Assembly: GCA_964391865.1 (NCBI GenBank)
Contig: CAYMNQ010000003.1
Location: forward strand, 1 to 64,000
DNA length: 64,000 nt
Direction: 5' to 3'
DNA from: DASZQL01 sp964391865
GTDB lineage: Bacteria; Planctomycetota; Phycisphaerae; Phycisphaerales; UBA1924
Part shown: positions 1 through 8,727 of the stretch, piece by piece
How positions within the stretch are numbered: the stretch's first letter is position 1
How the letters are laid out: every line of letters starts with the position of its first letter
The notes under the pieces: model-generated
What the model was told of the DNA's origin: nothing
What the model saw: only the letters and a program-made list of their open reading frames with translations
Databases searched by the model: none
Program-made: the position numbers and the translations under genes

Positions 1-22
1 GGAAGGTCGGAAGGCGGAAGAA
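1..22. repeat. 7-bp degenerate tandem repeat (G-rich)
   Basis: Three successive 7-mers built on GGAAGG/CGGAAGG open the window. The same wording recurs at 11564-11637. It belongs to the heptad family described in the findings. The left edge lies outside the window. Confidence 0.5.
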
Positions 23-57
23 AAGAGGGCGGCGTGTTTGGTGTGGGCGGCACCAGG

Positions 58-90
58 CGCGGCCCAGGGCGGCCGCGGCTGGTGGCACCC
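58..90 (+). repeat. Stem-loop repeat, CAGRGC-loop family, copy 1
   Basis: A perfect 7-bp stem (58-64 with 71-77) closes a CAGGGC loop and is followed by GCTGGTGGCACCC. Copies at 4621, 17361 and 59044 keep the loop and the TGGCAC tail but have different stem sequences that still pair. It lies downstream of the phoD-like gene. Confidence 0.7.
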
Positions 91-174
91 GTGGCGCGCG
101 CGAAACAGCGGCCGGTCCTCTGGTGGGGCGCGGCCGCTGGGTGGGTGTTGAGCTGGGTTGTGCGTGCGCGAAAC

Positions 175-1920
175 TCAGCGGCGACGGCGGAGAGCGCTCA
201 CGCCGACGAGCGCGAAGAGACCGGCGACGCCGGGGGTCGGGACGGCCTGCACGACGAACTGGCTGACGATAAAGGGCTCGCGCTCGGTGATGAGGTTGGG
301 GTTGGCGAGGAGTTCGGCTTCGGTGTAGGGCAGGATGCCCCAGGTGGTGACGGTGAGCGCCTGGGTGAGCGGGTTGATGTCGAACTCGGTCCAGCCGAAG
401 GTGTTGGTGGCGGTGTAGCCGCCCTGCAGCAGGGTCGCGGGGATTTCAGAACCCTGGAGGCCCAGGGGGTCGTAGCCGAGGGGCGTGATCTGGGCGTTGA
501 TGAGGTTCTGGATGTAGCCCTCTTTCTGCGCGAGGGAGAGGCTCTGATAGGTGGGGAGGGGGAGCGCGCCGGGGATGCCGAGGCCGGCGGCGATGCCGGC
601 GACGGTGGGACCGAACGGCGCGTCGAAGGCGACGGAGCCGGTGGTGATCTCGAAGGCGCCGGTCGGGATCTGCGGCTGGCCCGGGCCGTTCTGGTAGGTC
701 AGGTTGTTGACGAGCGTGCCGTGGATGTCGGCGGCGACGAAGACGACATTCTCAATGTTGTTGTCGTCGATGAACTTGAGGATCTCGGTGCGCTCGGCGG
801 CGTAGCCCTCGAAACGGTCGGAGGCGTTGAGCACGCCGAGGTTCTGGATGGGCTCGGGGACGTTGATGAACTTCCAGGTGGTGCCGTTGGCCTGGGCGCT
901 CAGGAGGTCGGCCTTGAGATCATCGATCTGGGCGCGACCCAGCATGGTGCGGCCCGGGGTGAACGAGGCGGCGAGGTAGCCGCCGACCTGCACCGGGTCG
1001 AGCGGGTTCGCGGCGGGGAGGCCCTGATCGCGGAAGGAGCGGGTATCGAGGGAGAGGATGGCGGCGTCCTGGCCGAAGGACTGCGCGCGGTAGAGCTTGG
1101 TCTTGCCGGCGGTGCGGGGATCGGCGGTGGCGCCGTAGTTCTGCGGGGTGATGGGGTTGTACTCCTGGAAGGCCTGGATGCCGTTGTTGAAGAGGGTGGT
1201 CTCGTTGATGAAGTTGCCGGGCTGCCCGCTGAAGCGCGGGTCGCTGGAGGGGTGGGCGCCGCCGGCGAAGTCGTTGGTGACCTCGTGGTCGTCGATGGTG
1301 GCGATGATCGACATGTTGGAGCGGATATCGCCGAGCGTGTTCAGGCCGAAGCGGGTGGAGTAGACCTCGTTGTGCTTGGCGCGGAATTCGACGAGGGTTT
1401 CGGCCTGACCCACGCCGGGGAGAGCGGGGGATTCGATGTCGGCGTAGATGGTGTCGCCGAGGGAGATCCAGAGGTCGAGGTCGCGCCCGACCACGTTCTT
1501 GACGGCGGGGTAGGGGGCGAGTTCGCCGCGCCAGTCGCCCGAGGCGCCGAAGCGGAAGCCGTTGTAGCCCGAAGCGGCGGCGGTGCGGAACTTACCGGCG
1601 GAGGCGGCGCCGGTGGAATCGACGGCGCGGAAGTAGTACTCGGTGTTGGGCGAGAGGCCGGCGACCGGGGCCTTCACGGGCTGCGTGACGTCGGTGACGA
1701 AGGTGGTGGAGGAGCCGAGGATCGAGCCGAAGCCCGGGTCGGTGGAGTATTCGAAGGTGAGGTTGCCGGTGAAGTTGGTGCGGGCCCAGAGCAGCGACGA
1801 GGTGCTGGTGGTCTCGCCCGACGCGACGGCGTTGGGGAGCGTCTGAGCGAGAGCGAGCGTGGAGCCCGCGAGCGTGGCGAGGCCCGCGGCGAGGGTGGTG
1901 ATGAACCGGCGGCTGTGCAT
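175..1920 (-). CDS. PhoD-like alkaline phosphatase with PEP-CTERM-type tail
   Basis: Probable secreted metallophosphatase hydrolysing phosphate esters. A signal peptide ends near residues 25 (ALAQ). A fibronectin-like PhoD N-terminal domain follows (about 30-115). The catalytic domain shows GDWRGE, SLGDTIY, IDDHEVTNDF and ADIHG, the metal-site motifs of the family. At 581 residues it is a normal PhoD length. The C-terminus reads VPTPG, a hydrophobic stretch, then RRRR, the architecture of PEP-CTERM sorting signals, so surface processing by an exosortase-like enzyme is inferred. The ATG at 1920 has GGAGAG 7 nt upstream. It is divergent from the phosphofructokinase gene. Confidence 0.9.
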   Translation of the reverse strand: MHSRRFITTLAAGLATLAGSTLALAQTLPNAVASGETTSTSSLLWARTNFTGNLTFEYSTDPGFGSILGSSTTFVTDVTQPVKAPVAGLSPNTEYYFRAVDSTGAASAGKFRTAAASGYNGFRFGASGDWRGELAPYPAVKNVVGRDLDLWISLGDTIYADIESPALPGVGQAETLVEFRAKHNEVYSTRFGLNTLGDIRSNMSIIATIDDHEVTNDFAGGAHPSSDPRFSGQPGNFINETTLFNNGIQAFQEYNPITPQNYGATADPRTAGKTKLYRAQSFGQDAAILSLDTRSFRDQGLPAANPLDPVQVGGYLAASFTPGRTMLGRAQIDDLKADLLSAQANGTTWKFINVPEPIQNLGVLNASDRFEGYAAERTEILKFIDDNNIENVVFVAADIHGTLVNNLTYQNGPGQPQIPTGAFEITTGSVAFDAPFGPTVAGIAAGLGIPGALPLPTYQSLSLAQKEGYIQNLINAQITPLGYDPLGLQGSEIPATLLQGGYTATNTFGWTEFDINPLTQALTVTTWGILPYTEAELLANPNLITEREPFIVSQFVVQAVPTPGVAGLFALVGVSALRRRR

Positions 1921-2141
1921 GGGACGTCTCTCCTATGCCGCGGGGAGGCGGGCGGGCGCGCGGAACACCAGCGCGCCGCGGGCGATCCTTCGCGGCATCA
2001 GGAAACTCATACCTCCTGAGTGCGGCGGGAATTGTGTTGGGCGCGCGTGGATTGCGCTGGAGTCTTGTGTTGCCGGATTCACGCGGTGTTCGGGTTGACG
2101 CGCGCGTGCGAGTGCTCGATCGGGGCGGGGCGGGCGTGAGA

Positions 2142-2147
2142 TACGAT
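2142..2147 (+). promoter_or_regulatory. Putative -10 element (TACGAT) for the phosphofructokinase gene
   Basis: TACGAT lies 51 nt before the ATG in a GC-rich divergent intergenic region, leaving a short leader that ends in AAGGAG. No convincing -35 box is visible. Confidence 0.45.
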
Positions 2148-2198
2148 GGTGCCTGACGCGCCCCGATCGGATGCGCCGTTCAATAAGGAGTGCCCGCG

Positions 2199-3395
2199 AT
2201 GCCCGCGAATGCTGTTGTTGCTCAGTCCGGCGGACCCACCGCCGTCATCAATCAGTCGCTCGTCGGCGTGGTCGAGGGGCTGCGCGGGAACCCGAAAATC
2301 GGGAAGATCCTCGGCGGGCGGCACGGCGTGCGCGGCATCACGGGCGAGCAGTTTGTTGATCTGACGAACGTGCCGCAGGCGCAGCTTGACTTGGTGGCGA
2401 AGACGCCCTCGGCGGCGCTGGGCTCATCGCGCGACAAGCCGGACAAGGCGTACTGCGAGCGCGTGCTCGCGGCGCTGAAGAAGAACGACATCCGCTACTA
2501 CTTTTACATCGGCGGGAATGACAGCTCTGATACGTGCCGCATTGTGGCGGAGATGGCGCGCGACACGGGCTACGAGCTGCACGCGTTCCACTGCCCGAAG
2601 ACGGTTGACAATGACTTGATGATGAACGATCACACGCCGGGGTACGCGTCGGCGGCGCGGTACGTGGCGATGGCGTTCATGGGTGATCAGCTTGATAACC
2701 GCTCGCTGCCCGGGATCAAGATCAACGTGGTGATGGGGCGGCACGCGGGGTTTCTCACCGGCGCGGCAGCGCTGCTGCGCGAGCGCGAGGACGACGGGCC
2801 GCACTTGGTGTATCTGCCCGAGGTGCCGTTCAACAATGAATCGTTCGTGGCGGATGTCGAGCGGGTGTACTCGAAGCTGGGGCGCTGCCAGATCGCGGTG
2901 AGCGAGGGGATCCAGAATTCGCAGGGCGAATCGATCGGCGCGACGCTGATCTCGGGCGAGAAGGATGCGCATGGCAACGTGCAGCTCTCGGGCAGCGGCG
3001 CGCTGGGCGATGCGCTGGCGGAGTTCATCAAGAAGAAGTTGACTCCTGAGGGGGGAAAGCCGCCGCGGGTGCGCGCGGACACACTGGGCTACCCGCAGCG
3101 GTGCTGGCCCGACGCGAGCCCGGTGGACCAGGCGGAAGCGCGGGCGAGCGCGCGGTTCGCGGCGGAGACGGCGCTGAAAGGGGAGCACGCGAGCGGGTCG
3201 ATCGCGATCCAGCGCGCGAATACTGCTGGTGCGCCGTATCAGGCGAAGTATGTGCGCGTGGAGTTGAAGGAAGTGGCGGCGAAGACGCGGCACATGCCGG
3301 AGGAGTTCATCAAGGGGATGAGCGATGTGTCGCCGGCGTTTGTGGAGTGGCTGAAGCCGCTGGTGGGGGTGATGCCGGGGATTGGGAGGTTGTAG
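2199..3395 (+). CDS. 6-phosphofructokinase, pyrophosphate-dependent type
   Basis: Phosphorylates fructose 6-phosphate in glycolysis, and by the motifs uses PPi reversibly. The glycine-rich AQSGGPTAVINQSL motif is at the N-terminus. GGNDSSDT has Asp where ATP enzymes have Gly, PKTVDNDL carries the Lys typical of PPi enzymes, and VMGRHAGFLTG is the substrate-binding MGR motif. It has 398 residues. A GTG at 2190 is in frame but overlaps the ribosome-binding site AAGGAG (2185-2190). The ATG at 2199 sits 8 nt after that site and is the better start. Its TAG stop lies inside a run of 7-bp repeats. Confidence 0.93.
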   Translation: MPANAVVAQSGGPTAVINQSLVGVVEGLRGNPKIGKILGGRHGVRGITGEQFVDLTNVPQAQLDLVAKTPSAALGSSRDKPDKAYCERVLAALKKNDIRYYFYIGGNDSSDTCRIVAEMARDTGYELHAFHCPKTVDNDLMMNDHTPGYASAARYVAMAFMGDQLDNRSLPGIKINVVMGRHAGFLTGAAALLREREDDGPHLVYLPEVPFNNESFVADVERVYSKLGRCQIAVSEGIQNSQGESIGATLISGEKDAHGNVQLSGSGALGDALAEFIKKKLTPEGGKPPRVRADTLGYPQRCWPDASPVDQAEARASARFAAETALKGEHASGSIAIQRANTAGAPYQAKYVRVELKEVAAKTRHMPEEFIKGMSDVSPAFVEWLKPLVGVMPGIGRL

Positions 3396-3420
3396 GAGTT
3401 GGGCTTGGGGCTTGGGGGTT
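3384..3420. repeat. 7-bp degenerate tandem repeat (G/T-rich), spans the pfk stop codon
   Basis: Heptads such as GGAGTTG, GGCTTGG, GGCTTGG and GGGTTTC run in phase across the phosphofructokinase stop codon. They form the left border of the lower-GC gene at 3507-4595. The right border is C-rich heptads at 4647-4678, that is, opposite polarity. Confidence 0.65.
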
Positions 3421-3506
3421 TCGTAGTGAGCACGAGCGGCGCGAATCCGAGCTCGATCGGCGATCTGCTGTTTCCTCCTCCACAGTCGGGCAGACACTGC
3501 CGCGCG

Positions 3507-4595
3507 ATGCTGCCCAACGAGAGCCGGTATCAGTGGCTTTGCAGACACGAAGACGAATCTGTTGACAGTGCTCGTCACACGTTTGCGCGCATGTTCAGTG
3601 AGCTACCCCTCCGCATTCAGAGTGACCTTCGGCCAAAGCTGATACACAAGGACTATGTGAACCACGCGGGCGCGGTATTCGAGACTGTTCTTTGGCACCG
3701 CCTCAGAACGGCCGGGTGGAATCCCAAAGTCCACGAACCACTCGGCGGATCGCAGCCCGACCTTGTGATAACGATTCCTGAAATCGGACGGGCAATAGTG
3801 GAGGCTACCGCCATTCACCCGGAGAAGGAGCGCGTCGGTTCGGAGAGACGGCTTCGAGCTCTAGAGCGAAACACACTCCGATTGTTGGCCGACTGGCCCT
3901 ATCGAGTGGAAGTGATCGAGTATGAGACCCACCACGAAAGTCCCTCGGCAAAGGACTTTGCACGTTGGCTTCGCGATTGCTCGGCTGGTCTCGTCGCCGC
4001 TTTGGGGCACCATGCACTCGAAGAGGATGAAGCTGGACCGGTATTCGAGTACGCACCACGGCAGGGATGGCGAATTCGATTGAGAATTGAGCCACACTCA
4101 TTAGCCTTGCCCTGCGAGTATCTGTTTAGCTGCGTTCATAGTGGGCCGTACCCAATCGGCACGTACGACTTGGTCAAGCGGGCGGTTGAGAGAAAGCTCA
4201 AACAGCACCACGATCAGTCGCCTCCACTGATCGTCGCCATTTCGTCTGCGGAAGAGACGTTCAAGATCAATGACTGGGCTCTTCAATGCGCGATGCTCGG
4301 TACCAGCGCAGTCCAGTATGAATCGAGAGATTTATCGAACGGACAGCCGATTCGAAATCCGAATGGAATCTGGTACGGCCCGAGCGACATCCCTTTCCGA
4401 GACAAGCCCATTGCAGTGATTTGTTTCCCATACGTTTCCGTGTGCAAGTGTGAACAGCATGAACCAACGCTTTTCGTGAATCCTTTCGCATCACCTGCGA
4501 TCGATCTTGGGAGCTGGCCGTTCCGTCTTGAAACAGTTGAGTTTCAGGGTGCGCGAGGAACAATCAGGATTCGCGAATCACGGCGATCGGGTTGA
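3507..4595 (+). CDS. Unrecognised protein, possible PD-(D/E)XK-like fold
   Basis: A protein of 362 residues with no family I can name. Its base composition is clearly less GC-rich and its codon choice more mixed than in neighbouring genes, suggesting transfer. Around residues 55-100 it has FETVLWHRLRTAGWNP, then SQPDLVITIPE and AIVEAT, an E...D...ExT pattern like restriction-endonuclease-fold cores but with Thr where the catalytic Lys is expected. No signal peptide or membrane segment. The reading frame is open from 3399, but the first 36 codons are repeat-derived, so the ATG at 3507 is preferred. No clear ribosome-binding site. It is flanked by oppositely oriented heptad repeats. Confidence 0.75.
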   Translation: MLPNESRYQWLCRHEDESVDSARHTFARMFSELPLRIQSDLRPKLIHKDYVNHAGAVFETVLWHRLRTAGWNPKVHEPLGGSQPDLVITIPEIGRAIVEATAIHPEKERVGSERRLRALERNTLRLLADWPYRVEVIEYETHHESPSAKDFARWLRDCSAGLVAALGHHALEEDEAGPVFEYAPRQGWRIRLRIEPHSLALPCEYLFSCVHSGPYPIGTYDLVKRAVERKLKQHHDQSPPLIVAISSAEETFKINDWALQCAMLGTSAVQYESRDLSNGQPIRNPNGIWYGPSDIPFRDKPIAVICFPYVSVCKCEQHEPTLFVNPFASPAIDLGSWPFRLETVEFQGARGTIRIRESRRSG

Positions 4596-4620
4596 TTCCG
4601 AGGAGAAGTAGGTTGGGGAG

Positions 4621-4650
4621 CACTGGTTTCAGAGCCAACCAGTGGCACCC
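4621..4650 (+). repeat. Stem-loop repeat, CAGRGC-loop family, copy 2
   Basis: CACTGGTT (4621-4628) pairs perfectly with AACCAGTG (4637-4644) around a loop containing CAGAGC. GGCACCC follows directly, then C-rich heptads. Confidence 0.7.
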
Positions 4651-4678
4651 GGACCCCGAACCCCGGACACCGGACGGT
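4647..4678. repeat. 7-bp degenerate tandem repeat (C-rich)
   Basis: Four in-phase heptads: CCGGACC, CCGAACC, CCGGACA, CCGGACG. They lie between the lower-GC gene and the terminator-like hairpin. The same association of CAGAGC stem-loop followed by heptads occurs at 17361-17433. Confidence 0.65.
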
Positions 4679-4705
4679 GCGGCATGAACACCAACCCCGC
4701 GCGCG

Positions 4706-4731
4706 ACACCGCCCGCTTTCGCGGGCGGTGT
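4706..4731. terminator. Strong hairpin between convergent genes
   Basis: An 11-bp perfect stem (4706-4716 with 4721-4731) closes a TTTC loop. It lies between the convergent genes ending at 4595 and 4817. No T-run follows on either strand, so a terminator role is inferred from position only. Confidence 0.55.
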
Positions 4732-4816
4732 GCGGCCGTATGAGAAACATGGAGGAAAACGCGGGTGAGCGGGCGCGTGCGGCGTGTGTTGCCGTCGCGC
4801 GGGCACGAGCGCGGGG

Positions 4817-5722
4817 TCAGAACGAGAAGACCACGCTCGCGGTGATGCGCTGGCTGAAGAGGTCGTCGTCGTTGTCGGTGATGGGGATTTCCCACGCGAA
4901 GCGCAGGCCGAGGTTCTCGATGGGGCGGATTTCGAAGCCCGCGCCGAAGCTGACCACCGGGTCGTCTTCGCCCTTGCCGAAGTTGCCGACATCGAGGCCA
5001 TGGAAGGGGAGCGGCGAGGTGCCGGCGTTGATGACGTGGTAGCCGTTGAACTCGACGACGGGGCTGAACCAGTCGCACACGCCGTAGTCGGCGTGGACGT
5101 GCCAGGAGAGTCGGTCGGAGTTGCCGAGCGGGTCTTCATCTCCCGCGGCGAGGAAGACGTTCAGCGTGGCGCCGAGGTGGAGGGCGTCGAAGCCCTTGTT
5201 GATCGAGCCCCAGAAACGGACTTCGGCGTCGTTTTGCAGGACATCGTCGTCGCCCCAGGGGAACTGGAAGCCGGCGCCGAGGGCGGCGTGGAACTGGTTC
5301 TTGTAGTCCTGAAGGAATGACCACTTGAGGCCGGCGGCGACGTCGTTCGCGCCGTCGTCGTTGACGAGGGGGGTATCGAACTGCGCGAAGCCGTCCTTGT
5401 ACGCGACGAGCTGAACGCTGGGTGTGAGCGCGAGGCGGATCTGAAGGGCTTCAACGAAGGCGTGCCCGCCGCCGATGAGGCTCTCGCCCGGGAATTGGTG
5501 ATAGAGGAACCACGCGCGGATGTCGCTGGTGACGAAGGAATCTTCGTGGAAGTAGGGGGAGGTGATGGGGTGCACGAAGCGCTGCGTGATGGAGAGGTCG
5601 GCGGCTTCGGCGATGGAGTCGCCGAAGAGGACGAACTTGGCGGCCTGGGCGTGGGCGCTGTTCGTCAGCGCGATCGCGGCGGCGAGCCCGGCGGCGGCGG
5701 TGAGGAGACGGGTCTTCTTCAT
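4817..5722 (-). CDS. Outer-membrane beta-barrel-like protein, function unknown
   Basis: A protein of 301 residues with a signal peptide (MKKTRLL... cleaved after SAHAQA). The body alternates short hydrophobic and polar stretches rich in Gly, Asp and aromatics and ends in FSF, the terminal aromatic typical of outer-membrane barrels. Segments such as GAGFEIRPIENLGLRFAWEI look like adjacent transmembrane strands. It resembles the generic 'outer membrane protein/transporter' barrels of planctomycetes. The substrate cannot be told. The ATG at 5722 is chosen because it starts the signal peptide and follows GAAAGGG. It is divergent from the subtilase gene. Confidence 0.75.
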   Translation of the reverse strand: MKKTRLLTAAAGLAAAIALTNSAHAQAAKFVLFGDSIAEAADLSITQRFVHPITSPYFHEDSFVTSDIRAWFLYHQFPGESLIGGGHAFVEALQIRLALTPSVQLVAYKDGFAQFDTPLVNDDGANDVAAGLKWSFLQDYKNQFHAALGAGFQFPWGDDDVLQNDAEVRFWGSINKGFDALHLGATLNVFLAAGDEDPLGNSDRLSWHVHADYGVCDWFSPVVEFNGYHVINAGTSPLPFHGLDVGNFGKGEDDPVVSFGAGFEIRPIENLGLRFAWEIPITDNDDDLFSQRITASVVFSF

Positions 5723-6110
5723 GGTCGAGCCCTTTCGAGAGAGTGAATTGGTCGCCGGCGGGCATCGCCCGCGCGGCGGCTGGGATTTCCGCCCCGGTCT
5801 CAATCCCCGCAGCGACGCGGGAGGAAGAGCGGCACCACCAGCCGGAGAATCGGATATTCAGACTAAGAGATACACAAATACCAATATGACGTCAACTGGG
5901 ACACTCTCAAAGTCGGGAGGGGGTGGTGGTCCGTGTTCCTGGAGGGGAAAAAACGTGGAAAAGGTCCAGAAACCAGCCGCTCCGGGGGCCGGATTGGGGT
6001 ACGTTTCCTGTACGGCGTGGGCGTCTGCGACCGCCCCGTCGTGCCGTGTGTCCGGCTCTGGTGATGTCGCGTGTGATGTGCTGAGCGGAGCTCGCGCGAA
6101 AGGAGCCGAG
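5723..6110. other. Divergent intergenic region with AT-rich island
   Basis: 388 bp without a gene. About 5850-5965 is markedly more AT-rich than the surroundings and contains a perfect 8-bp palindrome, TGACGTCA, at 5887-5894. Promoters for both flanking secreted-protein genes are expected here. I cannot assign -10 or -35 boxes with confidence. Confidence 0.4.
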
Positions 6111-8519
6111 ATGCTGTCCATTCGTGGTGTTCGTGGTGCTGTTGGCGCGGCGATGGTGGTGGCGGTGGTGCTGGCTTCGGGAACGGCGGCGGCGATCGCG
6201 GGGGAGCGCGGCGGGCTGAGCGAGTTGAGCGCGATGGTTGAGGCGCGGGCCGGGGGCGGGTTTGTGGTCCGCGCGGGCGGGATGGCGGTCGTGCGCGAGG
6301 GAGCGCGGTTCGCCCCCGAGGCGGTGCGGGCGATCGGGTTCGCGTCGGGTGCGCGGGTGGTGACGTGGAGCGAGGGGGGCGAGGCGTGGTACGCGATCGG
6401 GGCGGATGGGGCGCTCCCGAAGACGGTGGCGCGGGCGGATTTCGGGATCAAGCTGGCGAGCGGGGCGTTCGAGCCGATGGCGGTTGGGGCGCGGGCGGAG
6501 CCGGGGGCGCATCTGCGCGCGGCGGATGATTCGGAGTTGCTGATCGTTCAGTTCGTCACTCCCGCGTTGGCGGAGTACCGGGCGGCGATGGAAGAAGCCG
6601 GTGCGAAGGTTCGCTACTACCTGCCCGAGCAAGCGCAGTTGGTGACGATGGACGCGGCGGCGCGGGCGCGGGTCGAGGCGCTGCCGTTCGTGCGCTGGGT
6701 CGGCGCGTACCACCCGTCGGACAAGCTCGAGCAACCGCTGCGCGAGGCGCTGGGCGCGGATGCTTCGTCGTTGGCGGAGCGGCAGCGGTACAGCATCCAG
6801 GTGGCGGAGCGCGGGCCTGGGATGAAGGGCGAGTTGGCGGACACGATTCTCGCGCTCGGCGGGGAAGTCAGCGCGATCTCGCCGCATAGTTTCATTCTGG
6901 AAGCGACGCTCTCGCCCGGGCAGTTGCTGCGGGTGGCGGCGATGGATGAAGCGGTGGCGATCGACCGCGTGCTGCCGGCGGTTGAGTACATGGACAACGT
7001 GCGGAACGTGGGCGGCGGGAACTATGTTGAGACCGTCGCGGGGTTCAGGGGCGAGGGCGTGCGCGCCGAGGTGATGGACGGCGGCATCTTGACGACGCAC
7101 CAGGATTTCCAGGCGCGCCCGGTGATTCTGCACGGGGCGACGGCGGGGAGCGCGAGCCACGGGACGGCGACGTACGGGATCGTGTTCGGCACGGGCACGG
7201 CGAACCCGGCGGGGCGCGGGATGCTGCCGATGGCGCAGGGGATCTTCGCCGACTACGGGTCGTACGGCGGGGACCGGTACGCGCACAACGCGTCGCTGCT
7301 GCTCCCGCCGTATCAGGCGGTGTTCCAGAGCAACTCGTGGGGGTCGTGCTGCTTCTACAGCTACACGACCGCGGCAGCGGCGATGGACGACAACATCTTT
7401 GATAACCAGATCGTGCTCGTGCAGGCGCAGGCGAATCAGGGCTCGACGAGCAGCGACACGATCGCGTTCGCGAAGAACATTGTTTCGGTGGGCGGCATCC
7501 GGCATCAGGGGACGGGGGTGCTGACGGATGACAATTGGACCAACGCGGGGAGCATCGGCCCCGCGCCGGACGGGCGCATCAAGCCCGATCTCGCGTTCTG
7601 GTACGACTCGATCTTCACGACGACGAGCAGCAGCCCGACGGCGTACACCAGCAGCTTCGGCGGGACGTCGGCGGCGACGCCCATGACCGCCGGGCACTTC
7701 GGGCTGATGTTCCAGATGTGGCACAACGGCATCTTCGGGAACACGGTTGATCCGATGGGGACGGTGTTCAGCAACCGCCCGCGCATCGCGACGAGCAAGG
7801 CGCTCATGATCAACACCGCGACTCCCTACCCGTTCGTCGGCGCGAGCGCGGACCTGACGCGCACGCACCAGGGCTGGGGCCGCGCGGATGTGAAGCGTTT
7901 GTACGACCTGCGCGAGCGGATGTTCATTGTGGATGAGTCCCGCGTGCTGGCGCCGTTTGAAACAGCGACGTACATGCTGGAAGTGCCGACGGGCGCCGCC
8001 GAGCTGCGCGCCACGCTGGTGTGGACCGACCCGGCGGGCGTCGCGAGTTCGAGCGTCCACCGCGTGAACAACCTTGACCTGAAGGTGACCGCGCCCAACG
8101 GCACGACGTTCTACTGGGGCAACAACGGGCTGCGTGACGGGAACGTTTCGACGTCGGGCGGCGTGGCGAACACGCTGGACACGGTCGAGAACGTGTGGGT
8201 CAGCGCGCCGGCGCCAGGGATGTGGACCGTCGCGGTGACGGCGGCGCTGGTGAATCAGGACGGGCGCGTGGAGACACCGGAGCTGGATGTTGATTTCGGT
8301 TTGGTGGTCAGCGGCGTGCTGCCGCCCGTGAAGACCCCGGCGTGCCCGGGCGATGCGGACGGCGACGGCGCGGTCGGGCTGGCTGATGTGGCGCTGATCG
8401 TGCAGAACTGGGAGACCATCGGGCTGCCCGGCACGCTGGGCGATCTTGATAACGATGGCGCGCGCGGGCTCGCGGATATCGCGATCGTGATCAACAACTG
8501 GGAAGCGGTGTGCCGCTGA
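6111..8519 (+). CDS. Secreted subtilisin-like serine protease with dockerin-like C-terminus
   Basis: An 802-residue S8-family peptidase. The signal peptide covers about residues 1-33. The catalytic triad is Asp323 (EVMDGG), His350 (SHGTATYG) and Ser520 (FGGTSAATPMTAGH). A P-proprotein-like beta domain follows (about 610-740). The last 65 residues form two Asp-rich repeats (DADGDGAVGLADVALIVQNW and DLDNDGARGLADIAIVINNW) that open with CPGD and close with CR at the C-terminus. The long N-terminal region may be a propeptide. The ATG at 6111 has AAAGGAG 5 nt upstream. It is likely exported and held at the surface. The protein target is unknown. Confidence 0.92.
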   Translation: MLSIRGVRGAVGAAMVVAVVLASGTAAAIAGERGGLSELSAMVEARAGGGFVVRAGGMAVVREGARFAPEAVRAIGFASGARVVTWSEGGEAWYAIGADGALPKTVARADFGIKLASGAFEPMAVGARAEPGAHLRAADDSELLIVQFVTPALAEYRAAMEEAGAKVRYYLPEQAQLVTMDAAARARVEALPFVRWVGAYHPSDKLEQPLREALGADASSLAERQRYSIQVAERGPGMKGELADTILALGGEVSAISPHSFILEATLSPGQLLRVAAMDEAVAIDRVLPAVEYMDNVRNVGGGNYVETVAGFRGEGVRAEVMDGGILTTHQDFQARPVILHGATAGSASHGTATYGIVFGTGTANPAGRGMLPMAQGIFADYGSYGGDRYAHNASLLLPPYQAVFQSNSWGSCCFYSYTTAAAAMDDNIFDNQIVLVQAQANQGSTSSDTIAFAKNIVSVGGIRHQGTGVLTDDNWTNAGSIGPAPDGRIKPDLAFWYDSIFTTTSSSPTAYTSSFGGTSAATPMTAGHFGLMFQMWHNGIFGNTVDPMGTVFSNRPRIATSKALMINTATPYPFVGASADLTRTHQGWGRADVKRLYDLRERMFIVDESRVLAPFETATYMLEVPTGAAELRATLVWTDPAGVASSSVHRVNNLDLKVTAPNGTTFYWGNNGLRDGNVSTSGGVANTLDTVENVWVSAPAPGMWTVAVTAALVNQDGRVETPELDVDFGLVVSGVLPPVKTPACPGDADGDGAVGLADVALIVQNWETIGLPGTLGDLDNDGARGLADIAIVINNWEAVCR

Positions 8520-8727
8520 ATTCGTTCTCTCATCAGCTAAGCAGGGAGGACTTCGCACATCGGCTCGTCACCCGCGATGAGACGCGGCATGATTATTGTG
8601 AAGTTCACGTTGTATCAGCGTGATTTCCTTTGGTGTTGATTTGGGTGAATGGCAGACTGCCTACGGCTTGTTTGCCGCTGGTGTTTTGCGTTTCTGCATT
8701 TCATCTCATTCTCTGAAAGGCGATCTG

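Noticed and set aside
34..2019. Plus-strand open frame of about 660 codons
   Set aside because: Antisense to the phoD-like gene. Gly/Glu/Val-rich with no motif.
5907..8558. Minus-strand open frame of about 880 codons
   Set aside because: Antisense to the subtilase gene, whose catalytic triad and ribosome-binding site are clear.
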